The notes beneath the pieces are model-generated. The model saw nothing but the letters and a program-made list of their open reading frames with translations, did no database searches and had not been told where the DNA came from. A stretch of DNA of 64,000 bases, taken from JAAXHH01 sp965248395. GTDB taxonomy: Bacteria > JAAXHH01. Position numbers and translations under genes: made by a program. This document shows, in pieces, positions 58,312-64,000 of the stretch; positions within the stretch are counted from its first letter, which is position 1; every line of letters starts with the position of its first letter. The stretch is taken from positions 930,001 to 994,000 of the forward strand of contig OZ252103.1 of assembly GCA_965248395.1 (NCBI GenBank), written 5' to 3'.

Positions 58312-58535
58312 CTTACTTTGTTCTGAGACAATCGTCCTTGTATTTGAAAAAGCCAGTGTTTCTATAGCATTATCCATTACTTTCTCCGATCCATACTTAA
58401 AGCGGTTGTTAGCTTCAAGAGCACCATAATATCAAATCATCGACTCTGTTCGTAGCTAGCTCGACAACGACTGCCTACAGCAGATCTGCTTTGATAATTC
58501 CAGAAGAAATCACTTCCTAAACGACGTGGAGCAAT
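58312..58535. other. AT-rich intergenic stretch between IS5 and the nuclease-ATPase gene
   Basis: From the transposase stop to 58535 there are 397 bp without a gene. The first 173 bp are the IS5 right end. The remaining 224 bp are AT-rich and show no clear promoter pair; GTGGAG before the ATG at 58536 is the likely ribosome site. Confidence 0.4.
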
Positions 58536-60302
58536 ATGGAATACGAATCAGCGTTAGATAAAGCAGTGGAACTACTATCTTGGTATTCTGAGCATAAACA
58601 GGATTGTAACGAAGCGACTACTCGATCCCACCTCATCGACAGGATAGTTTTTGACTGTCTTGGTTGGCCACATGAGTCGGTCAAGATGGAGGAATCTTAT
58701 GATGGAAACTTTTCAGACTACACCTTAAGTACAGCTAGGCCAGCACTGATCATAGAAGCAAAAAGGGAAGGTGTTTATTTTGAAGTCCCTGTTGGTAAAA
58801 CGCAGATAAAATATCGTATCAATACACTCATTCATGGTAATAAAGAACTTAAAAATGCAATGGATCAAGTAGCCAGATATTGCCAACCAAGAGGGATTCC
58901 TTTGGGAGCGGTTTGTAATGGTCATCAGATTGTTACCTTTTTTGCTGTTAGATCAGATGGCATTCCCCCAATGGATGGCCAAGCGTTGGTATTCGATTCG
59001 TTAGAGACTATCGAGAAAGAGTTTTTGTCTTTTTGGAAATATCTTTCCTTCAATGGTGTACATGAGAACAACCTACTGAGTTTTCTTCTTGGTGTACAAG
59101 AGCCTAGTCTACCACCAAAACTATCGGCAAGTATTTCACAATACCCAAGAATAAAAAGAAGGAATGTAGCGCAGACAGATCTTCAAATAGTTTGCGAGTT
59201 GGTATTAGAAGATGTTACAAGATCGCGTGATTTGGAACCACGCTTCTTAAGAGAGTGTTATAGCAAAAGCGGTGCTCTGTCCCAATATGCACTTGTCAGT
59301 AGGCAGATATTGGCTGCAAGGTATGCAGCCCTTAAGCAGGCGATTTCGGATACACCGTCTGCAGTACCTGCAATTGAAAGAGAGGGTGTCTCACACGAAC
59401 TTTTTGCTGAAAGTCTATCGAGGAGACCGATACTTCTTCTTGGAGATGTAGGCGTAGGGAAGACTGCCTTTATAAGGAACTTGCTCCTTGTTGAGGGGGA
59501 TGAATTAGTAGATGACGGTTTGTTCTTATATATCGATCTAGGTAGCAATGCTGCACTCGGTCAAGACTTAGGATCTTTCATCATATCTGAGATAAAACAT
59601 CGGTTACTTAACGAATATGAACTAGATATAGAAAAAAACTCGTTTATACGTGGGGTATACAATTTAGATGTAAAGCGTTTCCGGGAAGGTATTTACGGCC
59701 CTTTACAAGATTCAGATCCGAGCGCGTATCAACATAAAGAAATAGAGTATCTGGAAAATTTTGTTTTAGATGGGCGAGAACATGTACGTAGGAGTGTTGA
59801 ACACATTGCTAAAGCACAAAGACAACAGGTAATCATAGTAATAGATAATGCTGATCAAAGGACACATGAAATCCAGCAGGAGGCTTTTCTTGCAGCTCAA
59901 GAGATAGCTGAACATTGGCAGGTAACGGTATTTATAGCGCTAAGGATAGAAACCTTTTATCGATCTCAACGGCGGGGAACTCTAAGTGGCTATCACCCTA
60001 AAGCGTTTACTATCGCACCACCTAGAATTGATACTGTAATTAGGAAACGACTGGATTTTGCACTACGCCTTACAAGTGGTGATATATCGGTGAGTACGCT
60101 GGGTGACGACATTGGTATTAACTTAGAACGTCTTGATGCCATAATCCGTATATTTATGGAATCGCTGGAAAGGAATAGAGATTTAATCGAGTTCTTAGAT
60201 AACATAGCATGCGGTAACGTTAGGCTGGCTTTGGATTTAGTCCGAGGATTCCTGGGTAGCGGTCATGTAAATACGGGTCTGTCACGGATTTTGTGTAACT
60301 GA
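58536..60302 (+). CDS. PD-(D/E)xK nuclease-P-loop ATPase, 3' end cut off by IS256 insertion
   Basis: This AT-rich gene differs clearly in composition from the flanks, a sign of transfer. Residues 25-130 look like a type I restriction R-subunit nuclease domain, with Asp61, Glu74 and Lys76 (SDYTL...LIIEAK) forming the PD-(D/E)xK site. Residues 280-560 are a P-loop ATPase: Walker A GDVGVGKT (303-310), Walker B VIIVIDNAD (Asp437), and a likely sensor arginine in IALRIETF. Native sequence stops at about residue 579 (GSGHVNT). The last eight codons and the TGA come from the left end of the IS256 element. Nuclease plus NTPase domains suggest an antiphage defence protein, which is inference. Relatives seem to continue past this point, so the product is probably truncated. 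Confidence 0.7.
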   Translation: MEYESALDKAVELLSWYSEHKQDCNEATTRSHLIDRIVFDCLGWPHESVKMEESYDGNFSDYTLSTARPALIIEAKREGVYFEVPVGKTQIKYRINTLIHGNKELKNAMDQVARYCQPRGIPLGAVCNGHQIVTFFAVRSDGIPPMDGQALVFDSLETIEKEFLSFWKYLSFNGVHENNLLSFLLGVQEPSLPPKLSASISQYPRIKRRNVAQTDLQIVCELVLEDVTRSRDLEPRFLRECYSKSGALSQYALVSRQILAARYAALKQAISDTPSAVPAIEREGVSHELFAESLSRRPILLLGDVGVGKTAFIRNLLLVEGDELVDDGLFLYIDLGSNAALGQDLGSFIISEIKHRLLNEYELDIEKNSFIRGVYNLDVKRFREGIYGPLQDSDPSAYQHKEIEYLENFVLDGREHVRRSVEHIAKAQRQQVIIVIDNADQRTHEIQQEAFLAAQEIAEHWQVTVFIALRIETFYRSQRRGTLSGYHPKAFTIAPPRIDTVIRKRLDFALRLTSGDISVSTLGDDIGINLERLDAIIRIFMESLERNRDLIEFLDNIACGNVRLALDLVRGFLGSGHVNTGLSRILCN

Positions 60303-61607
60303 CAGTTTCATGTGATGGGCACTCTGTCTTCGTACATGATGATGAACTGGTTGATTGCGGCTGTCCAGTGGACAAGGGGCCGGGTCCACCTTCGGGACAG
60401 ATTGAGCAGGGCCAGATAGAGCAGTTTCCTGGCCGCCTCGTCCGTGGGGAAAGCGCCTCTGGTCTTGATGATCTTGCGCAGGCCCCGGTTCATGGATTCG
60501 ATGGCATTCGTAGTGTAGATGACCTTCCTGATCTCCTGTGGGAAGGCGAAGAACGGGGTCAGATGGTCCCAGTGTCTGCGCCATAGCCGGCTGATCGTGG
60601 GATATTGCTTATCCCAGTGTTCGGCAAAGCGATAAAGCGCGGCCTCAGCCTGCTCCAAGGTAGCGGCCTGGTATATCGCCCGGAGATCCTTGGCCACCTG
60701 CTTACGGTCCTTCCAGGAGACGTAGGTCAGGCTGTTACGCACCATGTGGACGATGCAGAGCTGCACCTGGGCCTTGGGGTACACCGTCTCTATGGCCTGG
60801 GGGAAGCCGGTGAGGCCGTCGCAACAGGCGATGAAGATATCGGCAACGCCCCGGTTCTTCAGTTCGGTCAGTACGTGGAGCCAGAACTTTGCCCCTTCGT
60901 TCTGCTCGATCCAGAGCCCCAGGAGTTCCTTGTCGCCGCGCAGGTTAACGCCCAGGGCCAGGTAGACCGCCTTGTTCCGTACGCTGCCGCTATCACGTAT
61001 CTTGACGAACAGGGCATCCAGGAACAGGATCGGGTAGATCTCATCCAGGGGCCGCGACTGCCAGGCCAGGGCCTCGTCGGTCACGGCGTCGGTGATCCGC
61101 GAGACCAATTCGGGCGAGATGGACACCCCGTAGAGGTCTTCGATATGGCCCTGGATATCCCGGGTGCTCATGCCCCTTGCGTACATGGAGATGATCTTGT
61201 CGTCGAAGTCGGGCCAACGCGTCTGGTACTTGCGGATCAACTTCGGATCGAAGCTGCCTTCGCGGTCCCGGGGGATCTCTACCGGCAGAGCGCCCTTGTC
61301 GTCCTTGAGCGTCTTGGTGGTCTTGCCGTTGCGACTGTTGCCGCGGTTCCTGCCATCGGGGGCATGCTTCTCGTAGCCGAGATGATCGGTGAGCTCGGCT
61401 TCCAGGATCCGCTCGGCCATGCGCTTCTTCATGCGCTTGAGCAGGCCGTCTTCGCCGAAAAGGTCCTCGGCGTCCACCCCGTCTTCCATAAGTTCATCGA
61501 GAAGACGGTCGATCTTACCTGGGGGTTTTCTTTCTCTGGCCATAGCACTTCCTCCTTTTGAGCAAGATACAGGCTATTGCCAGTTACACAAAACATGTTA
61601 CAGACTC
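60275..61607 (-). mobile_element. IS256-family insertion sequence inserted in the nuclease-ATPase gene
   Basis: The left end reads GGGTCTGTCACGG then TTTTGTGTAACTG (60275-60300). The right end read inward is GAGTCTGTAACATG then TTTTGTGTAACTGGCA (61607-61578). Over 28 bp they match with about five differences. The element is about 1,333 bp. The 8 bp outside the left end (GTAAATAC) and the right end (TCACTGTG) do not match, so no target duplication is present. Confidence 0.85.
60308..61543 (-). CDS. IS256 family transposase (Transposase_mut)
   Basis: The 411-residue transposase is intact. Catalytic Asp in LFLDALFVKI, second Asp in IACCDGLTGFPQAIE, and Glu in TTNAIESMNRGLRKIIKTRGAFP. The N-terminal helices (MKKRMAERILEAELTDHLGYEKH) bind the inverted repeats. 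It is GC-rich, unlike the AT-rich gene it interrupts, and lies in opposite orientation to it. Confidence 0.95.
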   Translation of the reverse strand: MARERKPPGKIDRLLDELMEDGVDAEDLFGEDGLLKRMKKRMAERILEAELTDHLGYEKHAPDGRNRGNSRNGKTTKTLKDDKGALPVEIPRDREGSFDPKLIRKYQTRWPDFDDKIISMYARGMSTRDIQGHIEDLYGVSISPELVSRITDAVTDEALAWQSRPLDEIYPILFLDALFVKIRDSGSVRNKAVYLALGVNLRGDKELLGLWIEQNEGAKFWLHVLTELKNRGVADIFIACCDGLTGFPQAIETVYPKAQVQLCIVHMVRNSLTYVSWKDRKQVAKDLRAIYQAATLEQAEAALYRFAEHWDKQYPTISRLWRRHWDHLTPFFAFPQEIRKVIYTTNAIESMNRGLRKIIKTRGAFPTDEAARKLLYLALLNLSRRWTRPLVHWTAAINQFIIMYEDRVPIT

Positions 61608-61880
61608 TCACTGTGTTAACCATGTATAACGGAAGTTTCAGGTATTTCACGATAGGACGTCTAAGTTTATTGTCTCTGTTTAGTAGATGTGAACACATAA
61701 TTCCGAGCACGATTTTCTGTTCTAGTATGATATGATCTACGACTTTACTTTCAAACTTTAGCCACAATCTCTTTTCCTGCAAATCCGTTGACGTAATGGC
61801 TTCTTCCCCTTAGTTTTCCCTTTATTTATAAATATCCAAGATCAATTCAAAGTATCTACCCGATACCCAGCGGAGCCCCC
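61608..61880. other. AT-rich remnant right of IS256
   Basis: The stretch is AT-rich like the nuclease-ATPase gene. One plus-strand frame stays open from 61610 to about 61730 and could be a piece of that gene's lost C-terminus, but the similarity is too weak to assert. A possible promoter for the sulfatase-fold gene is TTGACG (61788-61793), a 17-bp spacer and TAGTTT (61811-61816). Confidence 0.35.
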
Positions 61881-63320
61881 GTGAACGTCATTTGTGTCTG
61901 CCTGGACACCTTTCGCGCCGACATCATCGGTCCGGGCAGGAAATTCAGCCACGCGCACACGCCCAATCTCGACGCCTTTCACAGCAGCGGCATACGGTTC
62001 AACCGCGCCTTCGGTGAAGGACAGCCCACACTGCAGGTTCGGCGCGCGCTATTCACCGGGATGCGCAGCTTCCCGTGGCGGTACAACTTCGACCGGCGCG
62101 GACACTGGCACCATGCCCCCGGTTGGCACAAGATCCCCCCGGAGCAGGACACGATCGCGGAAGTGCTGTTGGAGCGAGGGTATTTGACGGCCCTCATCGC
62201 CGACACGTACCACATGTTCAAGCCTACCATGAACTTCGCCCGGGGTTTCGCTCACCTGGATGTCGTGCGAGGACAGGAATCGGACAATTGGAAAAGCGGC
62301 GACCCCGGGTTGATCGAAGCGCAGCTCGCCCGGCACGTCCGGTCGCCGGTGGACTGGCCGGCACACGCGGGACTGGTTAACTACCTGCTCAACCAGCGCC
62401 ACCGGAAGGAAAAGGACGACTACCAGTGCGCCCGGGTGTTCAACGCCGCCAGCGAGTGGCTCGCTGACAACCATTCGGTGGGACCATTCTTCCTGTGGGT
62501 CGACAGTTTCGATCCCCACGAGCCGTGGGATCCGCCAGCGGAATATGCCGACCGATACTGCGAGCATGACGGCCTCGATTTCATCCAGCCCGGTCCCGCG
62601 TACGCTGGTGACGGACCTTCGGAATTAGAACTCAGGCGCATCGAGGCGCTGTACCTGGGGGAAGTCACCCTCGTGGACGAGTACGTGGGCAGATTGCTCA
62701 ATGCGGTGGCGGATCTGAACCTCCTCGATGAGACCATGATAGTGATCCTGTCGGACCACGGCACGCAGTTGCTGGACCAAGGGAAGTTCGGCAAGGGGGC
62801 CGATGAACTTCATCCTTTCAATACCCAGCTCAACCTCATGGTGCGGGTACCCGGCGGACCGACGGACCTGGACGTGGATGCCTTCGTGCAGAACCACGAC
62901 CTCATGCCCACCCTGCTCGGTCGGCTCGGGGTCCGGGCGGACTGGACGGACGGCGAGGACCTGTGGCCGCTGGTCACGGGCGAGCAGACTGCCGTCCGCG
63001 ACAGAATAGTAACCGGCTGGGCTTCGTTCGTCACTGGCAACGCCGTGGGTCGGGCCAGCGTTCGGGACGACCGTTGGAATTTCTGCACGTCGGTGGGTTA
63101 TGAGGATGAGGCCGGCGATGAGTTGTTCGACCTGGAGACCGATCCGGAAGAGCGGCGCAACGTGGCCGGTCTGCATCCGGAGATCGTCTCGGAGCGCCGC
63201 GGCGACGTGGAAGCCGTCATTGGCCAGCCCCTCCCTGGACAGATGCTGGAGGTATGCGATGAGGCCCCGGGACCCATGTCGCACTGGCTGGGTAAACTGC
63301 TGCAAAGGCGGCAGGGGTGA
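61881..63320 (+). CDS. Sulfatase-fold hydrolase with Thr in place of the formylglycine Cys/Ser
   Basis: The 479-residue protein has the sulfatase core: N-terminal metal site (CVCLDTFRAD, Asp9 and Asp14), SSGIRFNRAF, LFTGM, VDSFDPHEPWDPP, ILSDHGTQLLDQGKFGKG and a C-terminal LFDLETDPEERRNVA. The activating motif C/S-x-P-x-R, however, aligns with T50-L-Q-V-R54. Only the Arg survives and Thr takes the Cys position, so maturation to formylglycine is impossible. A Thr nucleophile is used by phosphodiesterases and phosphatases of the same superfamily, so a phosphoester substrate is more likely than a sulfate ester. There is no signal peptide. GC-rich composition returns here. Confidence 0.8.
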   Translation: MNVICVCLDTFRADIIGPGRKFSHAHTPNLDAFHSSGIRFNRAFGEGQPTLQVRRALFTGMRSFPWRYNFDRRGHWHHAPGWHKIPPEQDTIAEVLLERGYLTALIADTYHMFKPTMNFARGFAHLDVVRGQESDNWKSGDPGLIEAQLARHVRSPVDWPAHAGLVNYLLNQRHRKEKDDYQCARVFNAASEWLADNHSVGPFFLWVDSFDPHEPWDPPAEYADRYCEHDGLDFIQPGPAYAGDGPSELELRRIEALYLGEVTLVDEYVGRLLNAVADLNLLDETMIVILSDHGTQLLDQGKFGKGADELHPFNTQLNLMVRVPGGPTDLDVDAFVQNHDLMPTLLGRLGVRADWTDGEDLWPLVTGEQTAVRDRIVTGWASFVTGNAVGRASVRDDRWNFCTSVGYEDEAGDELFDLETDPEERRNVAGLHPEIVSERRGDVEAVIGQPLPGQMLEVCDEAPGPMSHWLGKLLQRRQG

Positions 63321-63377
63321 ATCGCGAGCGAGTGGAGCCAGTCGATAGGATGAGATCTGGAATGCGGATTCGTTTAG

Positions 63378-63397
63378 AGTTGTCCAATTGTACAACT
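63378..63397. promoter_or_regulatory. 20-bp palindrome upstream of the terminal SDR gene (candidate operator)
   Basis: AGTTGT (63378-63383) and ACAACT (63392-63397) flank an almost symmetric CCAATTGT core, with only one mismatched pair. AGTTGT occurs once more at 63403-63408. This resembles GntR- or LacI-type operators. Confidence 0.5.
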
Positions 63398-63429
63398 AAC
63401 AGAGTTGTCATGCGACAGGTAGAACCATC

Positions 63430-64000
63430 GTGCGGTTAGCACACAGGGCGGCCATCGTGACGGGCGCCGGGGACGGAATCGGCCGCGGGATCGCACTGGC
63501 CCTTGCCCGCGAAGGTGCTTCAGTGGCGGTGTGCGACATAAACACCGACACCGTGGCGGAGACCGGCCGCCAGGTCGCCGAGACCGGTCGGGCCGTTCTG
63601 GTAGAGTTCCTGGACATTACCGATCACGGCCGGGTCAGATCCTTCGTGGAGGATGCGGCGTCCCGGTTCGGGAGGATCGACATCCTGGTCAACAATGCCG
63701 CCATCATGCCGGTAGGACCGATCGAAGCCCAGGACGAACTGACCATGTCCCGCATCCTCTCCATCAACCTGCTGGCGCCGGTCGTCTTCAGCAAGTACTG
63801 CGTGTCGCACATGCGTGCGACGGGCGGTGGATCGATCATACACATGGCGAGCGTTACGGGCCACAACGGCCATCCGGGCGTGGCGGTTTACGGGGCGACG
63901 AAGGGCGGCCTGATCGCGCTGGCGCGGGGCCAGGCCATGGAACTCGCCGTGGACAACATCCGGGTCAACACGGTATCGCCCGGAACGGTCGATTCGCCCA
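63430..64000 (+). CDS. Short-chain dehydrogenase/reductase, 3' end outside window
   Basis: The frame is open from the GTG at 63430 to the window end, giving 190 residues. Cofactor motif TGAGDGIG (11-18), Asp36 after beta-2 (VCDIN, NAD preference), NNAA (88-91) in place of NNAG, and catalytic Ser141, Tyr154 and Lys158. The start of the RVNTVSPGTV block after the active site is present, so only the last 60-70 residues are missing. The ATG at 63410 is out of frame, and AGGT before the GTG is a weak ribosome site. The upstream palindrome suggests repressor control. Confidence 0.85.
   Translation, partial: MRLAHRAAIVTGAGDGIGRGIALALAREGASVAVCDINTDTVAETGRQVAETGRAVLVEFLDITDHGRVRSFVEDAASRFGRIDILVNNAAIMPVGPIEAQDELTMSRILSINLLAPVVFSKYCVSHMRATGGGSIIHMASVTGHNGHPGVAVYGATKGGLIALARGQAMELAVDNIRVNTVSPGTVDSP

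Overview
The window is about 64 kb of GC-rich bacterial chromosome (roughly 60% GC by eye) with tight intergenic gaps, frequent TTGACA-type promoters and one AT-rich accessory patch near 58.3-61.9 kb. lpxH, TolC- and MlaC-type proteins, an autotransporter and lipoprotein and Tat signals indicate a diderm with lipid A. The mix of a DUF6785/6784-type membrane protein, several Gfo/Idh/MocA oxidoreductases, phytanoyl-CoA dioxygenase-like enzymes, a CehA/McbA metallohydrolase, a sulfatase-fold enzyme and SDRs is typical of uncultured FCB-type lineages such as Candidatus Latescibacterota. That placement is inference from gene content, not a phylogeny.

Layout. 0-5 kb: end of a membrane protein, 2-oxoacid:ferredoxin oxidoreductase korAB, a decayed purU and a 7Fe ferredoxin. 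4.8-9.4 kb: a protein methyltransferase, a tRNA nucleotidyltransferase, a site-2 protease, a dipeptide epimerase, and lpxH on the opposite strand. 9.4-11.9 kb: a BlaI/BlaR1-like pair in which the membrane peptidase ends in an outer-membrane-like domain. 11.9-22.7 kb: a ten-gene plus-strand cluster with two CDP-alcohol phosphotransferase proteins, a methyltransferase, a flippase, TolC, DUF3047, MlaC, a phosphodiesterase-fold enzyme and a radical SAM enzyme. It looks like a lipid or glycolipid synthesis and export locus of unknown product. 22.7-28.4 kb: a double-length UvrA.

28.7-40.5 kb: methyltransferase, oxidoreductases, a lipoprotein, DUF971, SDR, a Tat-exported PLP enzyme, a cold-shock protein, a P1 peptidase, a TolB/CehA fusion and a PhyH dioxygenase. 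40.6-44.2 kb: a Cache/Calx-beta autotransporter interrupted by one in-frame TAG. 44.4-53.9 kb: S-adenosylhomocysteinase, a MATE transporter, a dtd-maf-ydjM-like operon, an oxidoreductase and SDR pair, kptA with a GH113-like protein, and a potassium channel with a damaged C-terminus. 54-57 kb: an aldehyde ferredoxin oxidoreductase divergent from a second PhyH dioxygenase.

57.1-61.6 kb is the accessory patch: a complete IS5-family element (15-bp inverted repeats, CTTA target duplication), an AT-rich nuclease-ATPase gene that looks like a defence protein, and an IS256-family element that cuts off its 3' end. The window ends with a sulfatase-fold enzyme that has Thr where formylglycine is expected, and an SDR gene that runs off the edge behind a 20-bp palindrome.

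Functional links: korAB, the ferredoxin and the aldehyde oxidoreductase form a low-potential electron set, while PhyH, Gfo/Idh and SDR genes suggest breakdown of diverse organic substrates. No tRNA, rRNA or CRISPR array was seen.
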